Shown one piece after another: positions 17,878 to 26,857 of a stretch of 64,000 bases of DNA; within the stretch, counting starts at the first letter, position 1; the number at the start of each line of letters is the position of its first letter. Origin of the DNA: an uncultured Ignavibacteria bacterium (GTDB lineage Bacteria > Bacteroidota > Ignavibacteria > SZUA-365); NCBI GenBank assembly GCA_913061095.1, contig CAJXVM010000004.1:1-64000 (forward strand). Direction: 5' to 3'. The translations under genes and the position numbers were made by a program. The notes under the pieces were generated by a model, which was given only the letters and a program-made list of their open reading frames with translations, had not been told where the DNA came from and did no database searches.

Positions 17878-18426
17878 ATGATCACAAGGAACAGTATCTC
17901 AATCGAATGCGTGCAGGGGAATATCGCGGCGCAGCCGGATATGGACGCGATCGTCAATGCGGCCAATGCGCAGCTTCGCACGGGAGGGGGTGTCGCCGGA
18001 GCGATTCACTCCGCCGCCGGATCCGGCCTGGAGGAAGAAGCACGGAAACAGGCACCGATCAGTCCGGGCGAGGCCGTCATCACGGGAGCGCATGACCTGC
18101 CCAACCGGCATGTCATCCACTGCCTGGGACCGGTGTACGGGCAGGACGAGCCGTCCGACGAACTCCTCGCCTCCTGCTATCGCAACGCGCTGCGCCTCGC
18201 CGAGGAGTACGTGCTCGAATCCATCGCCTTCCCGGCCATTTCCACCGGGATTTTCGGTTACCCGATGGACCGGGCCGCCCGCGTTGCGTTTCAAACGGTG
18301 CTCGCGGAGATCCCGCAGCTGCACAACGTACGCCGCATCCGCTTCGTCCTGTACCGGGAAGGTGACCACCAGCTGCATGAGGGTATTCTCAGGGAAATGG
18401 CAGGCGACACCGAGACAGGGGACTGA
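17878..18426 (+). CDS. Macro-domain protein, O-acetyl-ADP-ribose deacetylase-like
   Basis: The 182-residue product is a single macro domain: DAIVNAANAQLRTGGGVAGAI is split here as DAIVNAANAQL and GGGVAGAIHSAAG, the ADP-ribose-binding and catalytic loop, with ISPGEAVITGAHDLP, VIHCLGPVYG and the phosphate loop FPAISTGIFGYP. Relatives bind ADP-ribose or remove it from O-acetyl-ADP-ribose and proteins. Start 17878 is supported by GGAGGTG nearby upstream; the frame is open to 17764 without similarity. It is followed 5 bp later by the CYTH gene, so it is the first gene of a plus-strand unit. Confidence 0.93.
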   Translation: MITRNSISIECVQGNIAAQPDMDAIVNAANAQLRTGGGVAGAIHSAAGSGLEEEARKQAPISPGEAVITGAHDLPNRHVIHCLGPVYGQDEPSDELLASCYRNALRLAEEYVLESIAFPAISTGIFGYPMDRAARVAFQTVLAEIPQLHNVRRIRFVLYREGDHQLHEGILREMAGDTETGD

Positions 18427-18431
18427 CGCCC

Positions 18432-18938
18432 ATGCCGCGGAATGTCGAAATAAAGGCCCGTCTCGACGATGCCGACCGTCTGCACGCACGCATGCGGGAA
18501 CTTGCCGACACCGGTCCCGAAGAGATATTTCAGGATGACACATTCTTCGCCGTGCCGGAAGGGCGCCTGAAGCTGCGCGTGTTCGCTGACGACAGTGGCG
18601 AACTTATCTTCTACAGACGTCCCGATGCGGCGGGACCGAAAGAATCCTTCTATCTCATTGCATCTGCGGAAAGTCCCAATGCGCTGCGCGCGGTGCTTGC
18701 GCAGGCGTACGGTACCGTCGGCCGGGTGCGGAAAGTGCGCACGCTCTTTCTCATCGGTCGCACGCGTGTTCATCTCGACCGCGTCGAGGAGCTCGGAGAC
18801 TTCCTGGAGCTCGAGGTCGTGCTGCGCGAGGAAGAAGCGTTCAGTACAGGTGAAGCAGAAGCCCGTCATCTGCTCGGGCTGCTCGGAATACGTGACGATC
18901 AGCTTGTGGAGGGAGCGTATCTCGATTTGAAGCACTAA
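18432..18938 (+). CDS. CYTH-domain protein (class IV adenylate cyclase/CyaB-like)
   Basis: The 168-residue product shows the CYTH tunnel-fold pattern: N-terminal NVEIKAR (the EXEXK variant), DTFFAVPEGRLKLR, ELIFYRRPD, VRKVRTLFLIGRTRVHLD and the acidic pair in FLELEVVL. Known members cleave or make organic triphosphates (thiamine triphosphatase, inorganic triphosphatase, class IV adenylate cyclase). The short form and the RVHLDRVEELGDFLELE block are most like CyaB-type proteins, but activity cannot be read from the sequence. Confidence 0.88.
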   Translation: MPRNVEIKARLDDADRLHARMRELADTGPEEIFQDDTFFAVPEGRLKLRVFADDSGELIFYRRPDAAGPKESFYLIASAESPNALRAVLAQAYGTVGRVRKVRTLFLIGRTRVHLDRVEELGDFLELEVVLREEEAFSTGEAEARHLLGLLGIRDDQLVEGAYLDLKH

Positions 18939-18945
18939 TACCTGT

Positions 18946-19446
18946 ATGTCCTCACCCGACGCCACATATCATTTTGATGCCCCGGTGCTGCGAACGGAGC
19001 AGGGGACAATCCGCCACTATCTGCCGATTCCGGATGAAATCGGCAGTGCGCTCCGGGATGCCGGGGTGCGACGCGTTATTGCCGTGCTCAATGGCCGCGA
19101 GTTCAGGCGGGCGCTGATCGGGCGCGGCGACGGCTCCCGCTGCGTGGTCCTCGGACATGAGGTGCTTCAAAGCATCGGTGCATCGGACGGGGAGATGGTG
19201 TCTGTCGGAATATATGCCGATCCGGATCCTGACCGGGTCGACATCCCCGAGGAATTTGCCGCTGTCCTGGAGCAGGATCCTGAGGCGATGGAGCGGTTCT
19301 CATCGATGACTCCCGGGATGCAGCGTTCGCTCGCTCTGCATGTGTCATCGGCGAAACGCGAACAGACACGCATCGCGCGGGCGCTCGATCTCGCCAGGAA
19401 GCTCCGCACGCGTACTCTGTATGGAGACCGGGGAGAAAATGAATAA
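18946..19446 (+). CDS. DUF1905/YdeI-like family protein
   Basis: The 166-residue product begins with a DUF1905-like beta-barrel (FDAPVLRTEQGTIRHYLPIP, VRRVIAVLNGREFRRALIGR, DGEMVSVGIYADPDP), followed by a helical tail typical of YdeI/OmpD-associated proteins (VDIPEEFAAVLEQDPEAMERF, SSAKREQTRIARALDLARKL). Some relatives are annotated as bacteriocin-protection proteins; the biochemical function is unknown. It lies 7 bp after the CYTH gene and overlaps the next gene by 8 bp, so it belongs to the same operon. Confidence 0.78.
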   Translation: MSSPDATYHFDAPVLRTEQGTIRHYLPIPDEIGSALRDAGVRRVIAVLNGREFRRALIGRGDGSRCVVLGHEVLQSIGASDGEMVSVGIYADPDPDRVDIPEEFAAVLEQDPEAMERFSSMTPGMQRSLALHVSSAKREQTRIARALDLARKLRTRTLYGDRGENE

Positions 19447-19861
19447 TGAAAAAGAGGTGTCCTCAGTGCTTCGCAGGAAGATTTTGATCGGAGTGATGGC
19501 GTTTCAGGGGCTCAGCGGACTTGTTGGCGGATTCGGGCTCATGGCGGATCCGTCGGGCGCGTCCCTGCAGATTCCACTCGAATGGCTCGAGGGATCGCCG
19601 TTCACGGATTATCTGATTCCCGGAATCGTTTTGTTCCTGATCCTCGGGGTGATCCCGCTGGGCGTGGTGGTTGGTCTCCGGAAACGGATGCGTTGGTCGC
19701 GCCATGCGGCGATTGCCGTCGGCGTCGCGCTCTGCATCTGGATCGCCGTCGAGATTGCCGTTATCGGATATCAGGCCGATCCTCCCCTGCAGCTGATTTA
19801 CGGGATCGTGGGGATTGCAATTCTTCTGCTTTCCCTTTCTTTGCCGAAAAAGGCCCCCTGA
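19439..19861 (+). CDS. Small integral membrane protein, unknown function
   Basis: The 140-residue product has four likely membrane helices: about 13-35 (ILIGVMAFQGLSGLVGGFGL), 55-77 (YLIPGIVLFLILGVIPLGVV), 85-107 (HAAIAVGVALCIWIAVEIAV) and 115-135 (LIYGIVGIAILLLSLSL). The start at 19439 is supported by GGGGAGAAA directly upstream; it overlaps the previous gene by 8 bp. I do not recognise the family beyond small four-helix membrane proteins. Nothing suggests a transporter or enzyme motif. Confidence 0.7.
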   Translation: MNNEKEVSSVLRRKILIGVMAFQGLSGLVGGFGLMADPSGASLQIPLEWLEGSPFTDYLIPGIVLFLILGVIPLGVVVGLRKRMRWSRHAAIAVGVALCIWIAVEIAVIGYQADPPLQLIYGIVGIAILLLSLSLPKKAP

Positions 19862-20050
19862 CGCTGTCTGACGAAGCGGAAGATTGATCAGCGCATCGGA
19901 GGCTTCCGCATCAATGATTCCGCCACATGCGGGGAATGAAACATCCGTGGCGGCACTCCGTATATGCGGTTCTATGTGCAAACCTCTTCCCACGAAACTG
20001 CTGTTCCTCCTGCTCGAGATGAGTGCCGGGGGAACGGGAGTCATGCCGTC

Positions 20051-20533
20051 ATGACGGCGCAGCTGCATGAGGAATTGATTCTCGATGGCCAGCGCCTGAC
20101 GATGGCCTGTACGCCGGACCTGCCGGAGCAGCATACGCGCATCATCGAAACGCCGCACTGGCAGCCCGAGGCGGAAGACGATGAAACGATCACGTCCACC
20201 GCGTGCTGGCGTGGATATCTCGGAACCTGGGAGATCCGGGACGAACGTCTGTACCTGCTGCGTCTGCGCGGACGGCTCGCAATCACCGGTGATGAGCCGC
20301 TTTTCGCTGCATGGTACAGCGGGATACTCCACGTCCCGCGCGGGGAACTCCTGCGTTACGTGCACATGGGCTTCGCATCGGTGTTCGAGGAGGAACTCCG
20401 TATCACCATTGAAGGCGGCTGCGTCACCGACCGAACGACGATCGATAATCGCGGCCATTCAGACGAGGAGGATCGCCTGATATGGAATGAGCTCGAAATG
20501 GGGCTCGACGAGGAGGATGACTGGCAGCCCTGA
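20051..20533 (+). CDS. Conserved hypothetical protein
   Basis: The 160-residue product opens with MTAQLHEELILDGQR, then CWRGYLGTWEIRDERLYLL, GRLAITGDEPLFAAWYSG and LLRYVHMGFASVFEEELRI, ending in an acidic tail. I recall a family of cytosolic hypothetical proteins with this CWRxYxGTWEI and YVHMGFxSVxEEE pattern, but no function. The frame is open to 19964 but similarity begins near 20051. Its TGA (20531-20533) abuts the stop codon of the convergent thioredoxin-like gene, giving TGATCA. Confidence 0.72.
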   Translation: MTAQLHEELILDGQRLTMACTPDLPEQHTRIIETPHWQPEAEDDETITSTACWRGYLGTWEIRDERLYLLRLRGRLAITGDEPLFAAWYSGILHVPRGELLRYVHMGFASVFEEELRITIEGGCVTDRTTIDNRGHSDEEDRLIWNELEMGLDEEDDWQP

Positions 20534-21085
20534 TCAGACTTTCCACTTGATTGAACAGCCCATCGACGGCACGGCATCGATACTGATGTCCCGTCCGGCG
20601 AGAAGATCGTCGAGCACGATGCGCAGATCGTGTTGCGTCACGTTGTGCGGTTCCTGCCAGTTATCGTCGATGCGGCCGTTGTAGCGCAATTTCCGGTCCT
20701 TGTCGAAGACAAAAATATCGGGGGTACAGGCCGCGTCATAGGTGCGGGCCACCTTCTGTGTCTCGTCGTGGAGGTAGGGGAACGGATACTTTTTTTCCTT
20801 TGCGCGCTCCTCCATCATGATAAAGGAATCCGCGGGATAGCGCTCGGCGTCGTTCGAATTGATGAGCACGAAGCGTACTCCCCTGTCCCGGTAGTCGTTC
20901 TGTATCTGAATCAGACGGTCTTCGCTTGCAATGGCATACGGACAATGGTTGCAGGTGAACACAACCACGAGGATTTTCGCATCACTGAAATCCTCCGGCG
21001 TATATGCCCGCTTATCCACTCCCGGAAGCTCAAAATGCGGCATCGCCGTTCCGACCGCCATTCCTTTCGAATACATCAGTGCCAT
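20534..21085 (-). CDS. Thioredoxin-fold (AhpC/TSA-like) protein
   Basis: The 183-residue product has a redoxin pattern: AMPHFELPGVDKRAYTPEDF, then ILVVVFTCNHCPYA with a CxxC pair at residues 45 and 48, YRDRGVRFVLINSND, and the cis-proline segment DAACTPDIFVFDKDRKLRYNGRIDDN. Members are annotated as thioredoxin-family or peroxiredoxin-like proteins; it has no signal peptide, so it is likely cytosolic. Start 21085 is my choice by homology to the typical N terminus; an ATG at 21127 is possible and neither has a good ribosome site. Confidence 0.82.
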   Translation of the reverse strand: MALMYSKGMAVGTAMPHFELPGVDKRAYTPEDFSDAKILVVVFTCNHCPYAIASEDRLIQIQNDYRDRGVRFVLINSNDAERYPADSFIMMEERAKEKKYPFPYLHDETQKVARTYDAACTPDIFVFDKDRKLRYNGRIDDNWQEPHNVTQHDLRIVLDDLLAGRDISIDAVPSMGCSIKWKV

Positions 21086-21244
21086 GGGTCTGTCGCAGCT
21101 TGTTGATACATGCCCGTAATCTATCATGTGAGCGCGGAATTGCAAATATCTGCCACGTTTTCGGGATGAAGGCAGGAGTGTCTCCACCAGCTTGCATTCT
21201 ATGGCGCGGAATGCGCATTTTCCCGCTTCACCAGCGGTATCCGC

Positions 21245-23254
21245 ATGAAACCGATCCCACGGATTTTCAACTCCTGCCTTTTTGTCCTGCTGTTCCTGAC
21301 GGCAGTGTCGGGTCGTGTGCAGTCACAGGCGCTGCAGCTCCATGCTCCGGAGCTTGTGCTCGAGGAGGTGCATTTCACGCTCCGCGTTACCGTTCTCGAT
21401 GCGGAGGGCAGACGTGACACCACGGCATCCGGCGTGCTGCGTCTCGAGGGGGTGGGGATCGGAGACCAGGTTCTCCGCGAGCTGCGAATCGAGCGCGGCA
21501 GCGTTCACAGCAAGGAGGCCGTCGTAACGGAGAGCGGGGACATGCAGATTGCGGCGACGTTTTTTCCGGACCCACCAATCGTGACGGATACGGCATCCCC
21601 TGATTCAGCTGGACCGCCCGTGTTGCCCGATGAAGCGGGGGTTACGGCCACCCATCGCCTGCGCAGTATCCCGGGCATTCTCAGCATTCTTCCGCCGCTG
21701 CTGGCGATCGTGCTGGCGCTGCTGCTGCGACAGGTTGTCGTTTCGCTGTTCGCCGGCGTCTGGCTCGGAGCGGTGTTCGTATTCGGCTACGACCCGTTTG
21801 CAGGATTTCTGCGTGTGCTCGATCATTATATCATCAACGCACTCGCGGATCCCGATCATATGTCCATCATCGCGTTTTCCATGCTGTTCGGGGGCATGGT
21901 CGGCGTCATATCCAAAAGCGGCGGCACACTCGGCATCGCTGATCTTCTCACGCGGATCGCCCGGCGTCCCCGCGGGGGACAGATCGCCACCTGGCTTCTG
22001 GGATTCACGATTTTCTTCGATGATTATGCCAATTCGCTGATCGTCGGGAACACCATGCGTCCGATCACTGACCGTCTGCGCATCTCGCGGGAGAAACTCG
22101 CGTTTCTCGTCGATGCCACAGCCGCGCCCGTGACAGCGGTGCTTTTCATCAGCACATGGATCGGCTACGAAGTCGGCCTCATCGATGCGGCAATGAAGCA
22201 GGTTGATCTCGCCGCGCACAATGCGTACGCCGTCTTTCTGGATATGCTGCCGTACAGTTTCTATCCCATTCTGACCCTGATCTTCGGTTTCCTCATCGCA
22301 TCGTCTGACCGGGATTTCGGATCGATGGCGAAGGCCGAGGAACGGGCGAGGCGCAGCGGCAGGCTGTACCGCGAGGGGGCGCAGCTTGCCACCGATCTGA
22401 CCGACAGCTCGGCCGTGCTCCCCGAGGAGCATGTTCGTCCCCGGTGGTGGAATGCCGTGCTGCCCATCCTGACGGTCATTCTGGTGGCGCTGGGCGGCCT
22501 CTGGGTCACCGGGACGGAAGCGGTATCGGCTGCCGGGGGCACGGATTTCAGTATCGGGAATGTCATCGGACAGGCGGATTCCTATGCGGCGCTGCTGTGG
22601 GCGTCGCTGCTGAGCTGCGTCGTCGCGATCGCCCTCGCAGTGGGGCAGCGCATTCTCCGCATCACCGAGGCGATGGACGCCTGGTTCAACGGGCTCAAAT
22701 CGATGCTGCTGGCCATGCTCATCCTCACGCTTGCATGGAGCATCGGTGCAATCACGGCCGAGCTTCACACCGCTGACTACCTCGTTCAGATTCTCAAGGG
22801 CAGTCTCCCGCCGCGCTGGCTCCCTGCGACGACATTCGTCGTGGCTGCCGTCATCAGTTTTTCCACGGGGACCAGCTGGGGCACGATGGGAATCATGATG
22901 CCCATTGTCATCCCTCTTTCCGTCGTGCTCGGCCAGGATGCCGGCCTGGCGGCCGATCCCGCCTATACAGTCACGCTCGGCACCATCGCCTCCGTCCTTG
23001 CCGGGGCCGTGTTCGGCGATCACTGTTCCCCCATTTCCGACACGACCATTCTCAGTTCGATGGCCTCGGCCTGTGATCACATCGATCATGTACGTACGCA
23101 GCTTCCGTACGCGCTCCTTGTCGGCGCGGTCGCCGTCCTCGTCGGACTCATCCCCACTGCCTACGGTCTCTCCCCGGTATTCTCCTACGTGATCGGTTTT
23201 CTGCTGCTCGCCGGTGTGCTGCGCTGGAAAGGGCGTCGTGCATCAGGTGATTGA
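21245..23254 (+). CDS. NhaC-family Na+/H+ antiporter with extracytoplasmic N-terminal domain
   Basis: Residues about 150-669 form an NhaC-type transporter of 11-12 helices: IPGILSILPPLLAIVLALLL, LGFTIFFDDYANSLIVGNTM, STWIGYEVGL, SFSTGTSWGTMGIMMPI and FGDHCSPISDTTILSSMAS are characteristic, the last holding conserved polar residues. It probably exchanges Na+ for H+ or an organic substrate. Unusually, residues 1-28 look like a cleavable signal peptide (ending VQSQA), followed by about 100 residues of beta-rich sequence (ELVLEEVHFTLRVTVLDAEG) that should face the periplasm. The gene stands alone, with the next unit's promoter overlapping its stop. Confidence 0.87.
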   Translation: MKPIPRIFNSCLFVLLFLTAVSGRVQSQALQLHAPELVLEEVHFTLRVTVLDAEGRRDTTASGVLRLEGVGIGDQVLRELRIERGSVHSKEAVVTESGDMQIAATFFPDPPIVTDTASPDSAGPPVLPDEAGVTATHRLRSIPGILSILPPLLAIVLALLLRQVVVSLFAGVWLGAVFVFGYDPFAGFLRVLDHYIINALADPDHMSIIAFSMLFGGMVGVISKSGGTLGIADLLTRIARRPRGGQIATWLLGFTIFFDDYANSLIVGNTMRPITDRLRISREKLAFLVDATAAPVTAVLFISTWIGYEVGLIDAAMKQVDLAAHNAYAVFLDMLPYSFYPILTLIFGFLIASSDRDFGSMAKAEERARRSGRLYREGAQLATDLTDSSAVLPEEHVRPRWWNAVLPILTVILVALGGLWVTGTEAVSAAGGTDFSIGNVIGQADSYAALLWASLLSCVVAIALAVGQRILRITEAMDAWFNGLKSMLLAMLILTLAWSIGAITAELHTADYLVQILKGSLPPRWLPATTFVVAAVISFSTGTSWGTMGIMMPIVIPLSVVLGQDAGLAADPAYTVTLGTIASVLAGAVFGDHCSPISDTTILSSMASACDHIDHVRTQLPYALLVGAVAVLVGLIPTAYGLSPVFSYVIGFLLLAGVLRWKGRRASGD

Positions 23255-23278
23255 TAATGTCCGGGAATCTGCTATTTT
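23251..23278 (+). promoter_or_regulatory. Probable promoter of the transporter-signalling operon
   Basis: TTGATA at 23251-23256 and TATTTT at 23273-23278 are separated by 16 bp. The -35 overlaps the TGA of the upstream NhaC gene. The first gene of the six-gene unit starts 67 bp later. Confidence 0.45.
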
Positions 23279-23344
23279 AAATCCCGTATTTCCCATTGGC
23301 AGTTGTATGACCATGTCGACACATCGGAAAGGGGTATCCTTCCC

Positions 23345-24508
23345 ATGACGCATATCCTGGTTGTGGATGATGAGCCTGATCTCGAGCTGCTGATTCGTCA
23401 GCGCTTTCGGCGCAAGATCCGCGAGGGAGAATATGATTTCTCCTTCGCGCCGAACGGACTCGATGCGCTCGGTATCGTGGACGACAGCAGTCAGCTTGAT
23501 GTCGTGCTGTGTGACATCAACATGCCCGTGATGGACGGCCTGACGTTTCTCTCGAAACTATCGGAGCGCGAGGCACGCGACTTCAAGACCGTCATCGTTT
23601 CCGCATACGGCGATATGCAGAATATCCGTACGGCCATGAACCGCGGGGCATTCGATTTCATCACCAAACCCATCGATTTCGAGGATCTTGAACTCACGAT
23701 TGAAAAAACGGTGCGGCAGGTTCGTGCCCAGCGCGAGGCACGGGAGACCGAGCAGAAGCTGCAGCTGCTGAACCGTGAGCTGGAAGTCGCCAACCGGGTG
23801 CAGCAGGAAATCATTCCCAAGAAATTTCCCGCCTTTCCGGAACACGGTGAATTTTCGCTGTATGCTTCCATGCATTCCGCTTCGAGTGTCGGCGGGGATT
23901 TCTATGACTTCTTCAAGATCAGCGACCATGCGCTGGGCGTTGCCGTCGCGGACGTGTCGGGTAAAGGCGTGCCTGCCGCGCTGATCATGACCGCCAGCCG
24001 CTCCCTGCTCAAGTCGCATGCCATGCAGGAGCGGTCACCGGCTGACTGCCTGACGCGCGTCAACCGCTCCCTTTGCGCGGAGAACCTGTCGTCGATGTTC
24101 GTGTCGCTTTTCTACGGTGTGCTGGATTTCCGTGAGGGGCGCTTCACCTACAGCAGCGCCGGACACAATCCCCCTTATCGTATTCAGGGGAACAGTATAG
24201 AGCATCTGGAACCGGTGAAAGGGACCGTGCTCGGTGTGGATGCCGATCTGAAGTACCGGGAAAACACCGTAACTCTGCAGCCGGGTGAACGGCTGCTGAT
24301 ATACACTGACGGCATCGTCGAAGCCTTCAACACCGAGCGGGAAGAATTTTCCGACGCGCGGCTGCAGCGGCTGCTCACTGAGCATCATCCCCCGACAGTC
24401 GAAAATCTGGTTTCCCGGGTGATGGAAGAAGTACGCCGGTATTCCGGCGATATGGTGCAGTCCGATGACATGACGGTTCTCGCGCTGGAATATCATGGGC
24501 CGCGCTAG
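23345..24508 (+). CDS. Response regulator with SpoIIE/PP2C phosphatase output domain
   Basis: Residues about 1-125 are a receiver domain (ILVVDDEPD; phospho-acceptor Asp near 57 in VVLCDINMPVMDG; SAYGD; FDFITKPIDFEDL). A short coiled coil (about 130-160, ending VANRVQQEIIPKKFP) leads to an RsbU/SpoIIE-type PP2C domain (about 170-387) with GGDFYDFF, VADVSGKGVPAAL, SAGHNPPY, LLIYTDGIVEAFN and SDDMTVLAL, which contain the metal Asp residues. Phosphorylation probably controls dephosphorylation of a STAS protein; a STAS gene lies two genes downstream and a histidine kinase ends the operon. Start 23345 matches the receiver-domain start; the frame is open to 23303. Confidence 0.93.
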   Translation: MTHILVVDDEPDLELLIRQRFRRKIREGEYDFSFAPNGLDALGIVDDSSQLDVVLCDINMPVMDGLTFLSKLSEREARDFKTVIVSAYGDMQNIRTAMNRGAFDFITKPIDFEDLELTIEKTVRQVRAQREARETEQKLQLLNRELEVANRVQQEIIPKKFPAFPEHGEFSLYASMHSASSVGGDFYDFFKISDHALGVAVADVSGKGVPAALIMTASRSLLKSHAMQERSPADCLTRVNRSLCAENLSSMFVSLFYGVLDFREGRFTYSSAGHNPPYRIQGNSIEHLEPVKGTVLGVDADLKYRENTVTLQPGERLLIYTDGIVEAFNTEREEFSDARLQRLLTEHHPPTVENLVSRVMEEVRRYSGDMVQSDDMTVLALEYHGPR

Positions 24509-24574
24509 ACCATCGTCGCATCGGCGCGGCACCGCCCACGCCATATTCATGCAATAATGCATAGAGGAGGTATC

Positions 24575-25606
24575 ATGATTACGAACATGCGTCGTATCGC
24601 TCGCAGCATGATGCTGCTTGCCGTCGCGGCATTGACACTTACGGTTCTGTCGTCCTGTCAGAAAGAACCGCCGAAGGAAGAGACGGGGGAGAAGAAAACC
24701 TGGAAACTCAGCATGATCAAGTATGATGAACTGCGTCAGACAGAGGACGCACAGAGAGGCTTCATGGAAGGTCTCGATGCTGCGGGGCTTCGTGAAGGCG
24801 TGGACTACACCGTCGTGACGCGCAGTGCACAGGGCGATAATGACGCCCTGCTCGCCATGATCGATGCCACAACCGTGGACGGGACGGATATGATCGTCTC
24901 ACTGCAGACGCCGACGCTGCATGCGGCGGTTAAGCGCGGGGAGGGAGCCCCGCTCGTGTTCATGGTGGTGGCGAATCCCTACGTGATATCGACGGTCGGC
25001 AGAAACGACGAGGACCATTTACCGTATCTGACCGGCGTGTATACAAATACCGCCTTTCAGACCATGCTGTCATATGTCAAGCGCGTCATGCCGAATGCAA
25101 AAACGATCGGTTCACTGTTTACGCCCGATGAACTGAATGCCATTTATTACAAGGAACAGCTTGCCATGGACGGCGCAAAAGCCGGTTTCAAGGTTGAACT
25201 TGAAGGGGTGAACTACAAGTCGTCCGTTCCACTGGCAACGCAGTCGCTGATCGACAAAGGCATCGACGCCATCGTTCAGATCGAAGACAATATGACAAGT
25301 GCGGTGTTCAGCAGTATCACGGAAGTCGCACGCGAAAACGGCATCCCCGTATTCTCCTTTGTCAACGAGCAGGCGAAGCATGGCTCGGTCATCGTCTATG
25401 CTCCCGACTACGTTGAGGGCGCACGCAGGGCGGGAAGTTTCGCGGCACGTATCATGCGCGGCGAGGAACCGGTCACCATCCCCTTGGAACAGATTGAGCG
25501 ATTCAGCACGATCGTGAATATGAGGGCGGCGCGTGAAGCGGGGCTCACGATCCCGCAGGATATTATCGATGCCGCAGATGTTGTTCTCGACGACCAGGTG
25601 GAATAA
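24575..25606 (+). CDS. ABC transporter substrate-binding lipoprotein (TrpX-like)
   Basis: The 343-residue product has a lipoprotein signal: a hydrophobic stretch followed by VLSSC, Cys near residue 28. The mature part matches the ABC_sub_bind/TrpX-type periplasmic-binding fold: KLSMIKYDELRQTEDAQRGF, NDALLAMIDATTVDGTDMIV, TNTAFQTMLSYVKRVMPNAKTIG, EVARENGIPVFSF and GSVIVYAPDY. Relatives bind tryptophan, other amino acids or unidentified ligands. The start at 24575 has a strong AGGAGGT just upstream. It sits between a response regulator and a STAS gene, with its permease and ATPase two genes downstream, so a sensing role is possible. Ligand unknown. Confidence 0.88.
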   Translation: MITNMRRIARSMMLLAVAALTLTVLSSCQKEPPKEETGEKKTWKLSMIKYDELRQTEDAQRGFMEGLDAAGLREGVDYTVVTRSAQGDNDALLAMIDATTVDGTDMIVSLQTPTLHAAVKRGEGAPLVFMVVANPYVISTVGRNDEDHLPYLTGVYTNTAFQTMLSYVKRVMPNAKTIGSLFTPDELNAIYYKEQLAMDGAKAGFKVELEGVNYKSSVPLATQSLIDKGIDAIVQIEDNMTSAVFSSITEVARENGIPVFSFVNEQAKHGSVIVYAPDYVEGARRAGSFAARIMRGEEPVTIPLEQIERFSTIVNMRAAREAGLTIPQDIIDAADVVLDDQVE

Positions 25607-25645
25607 CGCGCGGCGTTGAATCGTCGGAACAACTGCGGAGGGCTC

Positions 25646-26857
25646 ATGGATATCATTCGTTCCGGAACCGGCAAAGCGCCAACCCTGCGCGTCAGCGGAA
25701 AGCTCGATGCGTACTGGTCTGACGCCCTGTCCGGTGAACTCGAATCCTGCGTTCGCAGAGGCGCGCAGAACATCGAGCTCAATCTCAGTAATATCTCGTT
25801 CATCAGTTCGGCCGGACTGCGTGTGCTGCTCGTCTACATCAAGCAGATGCGTGCGATCAACGGCCACCTGCGCATCGTGGAGCCCTCCGAGAAGGTGCGG
25901 GAGATTTTTGATCTCTCGGGGCTGACGGATCTGCTGCTCGCTGACAGTGATGCCCCCGAGGCGGCAGACGATGCGGAGCCGATGAAGCAGACGCCGGACG
26001 GGACGGGGCTGTATCGCCGGACAGCCTCCGGTGAGGGGCGCAATGGAATGCTCGAGGTGTATCTCGCACCGACGGGGGAGAAGCCGGCATACCCACAGGT
26101 GAAATTCCCCTCCACACGAATCGGGGTGGGCATCGGTGCATTCGGTGACGTCGAAAGCGGTGCCGAGCGGCAGTTCGGTGAATTCCTCGCGGCCGGAGGC
26201 ATTGCAGTCTGTGTGCCCACGGATCGGAGGCGTCACCCTGACTATATGATTGAAGACGGTGTCTTCATTCCCACCGTCGCCATGTATTCCGGTCTTTCCG
26301 CGGAAGCGTCCTGGAGCGAGGAACTGCGTTTCGATACCGCCGAAGGCCGGCGCGGTGTTCCGCTCTCCACGCTCGCCGGGATCGCACTCGAAGGAAAAAA
26401 GGCTGCCGCCGTGCTCATCATCGCCGAAACGGCATCCCTGATCGGGACGACCCTGAAACGCTCCCCGTTGGATGCCGGAATGGATTTTTCCGTACCCGGG
26501 CTGCGCAGGCAGTTCTCATTTACGACCGAGCCGTCCTGGCAGAAAAGCACGACGATTACTACTGGCATTGTTTCCAGCACACCATCCGCCTTACTGCGTC
26601 CACTGCATCGTAACGCGGAATATTACGGGCACCTCCATTCAGCAGTGTTTTCCTACCGCCCTGTCCCGGCTGGACGAACGGACAGCAGCGAATTCATTCG
26701 ATCGCTCTTCGATGAGGAAATCATTTATTCCGTCCTTCACCTGATGTACGACGACCGCCATACACTCAGCAGCGTCGAAAGCGAATTCATCCGGGGCGCT
26801 GTTCTCGTGAGTCCACTGGAATATCTCCCGACGGAGGAGGGGCTGGCCAATGACTGA
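25646..26857 (+). CDS. STAS-domain protein fused to an unrecognised C-terminal domain
   Basis: Residues 1-98 are a STAS anti-sigma-antagonist domain: LRVSGKLDAYWSDAL, NIELNLSNISFISSAGLRVLL (with the usual phosphorylatable Ser region) and KVREIFDLSGLTDLL. Residues about 135-403 form a second domain I do not recognise, with GVGIGAFGDVESGAERQFGE, AVCVPTDRRRHPDYMI, FIPTVAMYSGLSAEA and HLHSAVFSYRPV; it resembles a soluble alpha/beta domain and has no membrane helix. Start 25646 is supported by GCGGAGGG; its end overlaps the permease start by 8 bp. The neighbouring SpoIIE phosphatase is the probable STAS phosphatase; no RsbW-type kinase is seen in the window. Confidence 0.8.
   Translation: MDIIRSGTGKAPTLRVSGKLDAYWSDALSGELESCVRRGAQNIELNLSNISFISSAGLRVLLVYIKQMRAINGHLRIVEPSEKVREIFDLSGLTDLLLADSDAPEAADDAEPMKQTPDGTGLYRRTASGEGRNGMLEVYLAPTGEKPAYPQVKFPSTRIGVGIGAFGDVESGAERQFGEFLAAGGIAVCVPTDRRRHPDYMIEDGVFIPTVAMYSGLSAEASWSEELRFDTAEGRRGVPLSTLAGIALEGKKAAAVLIIAETASLIGTTLKRSPLDAGMDFSVPGLRRQFSFTTEPSWQKSTTITTGIVSSTPSALLRPLHRNAEYYGHLHSAVFSYRPVPAGRTDSSEFIRSLFDEEIIYSVLHLMYDDRHTLSSVESEFIRGAVLVSPLEYLPTEEGLAND

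Noticed and set aside
19463-20458. Minus-strand open frame of 331 codons
   Set aside because: It spans the small membrane protein and the conserved hypothetical gene on the plus strand. Those have motifs or helices and good starts; this one has neither.
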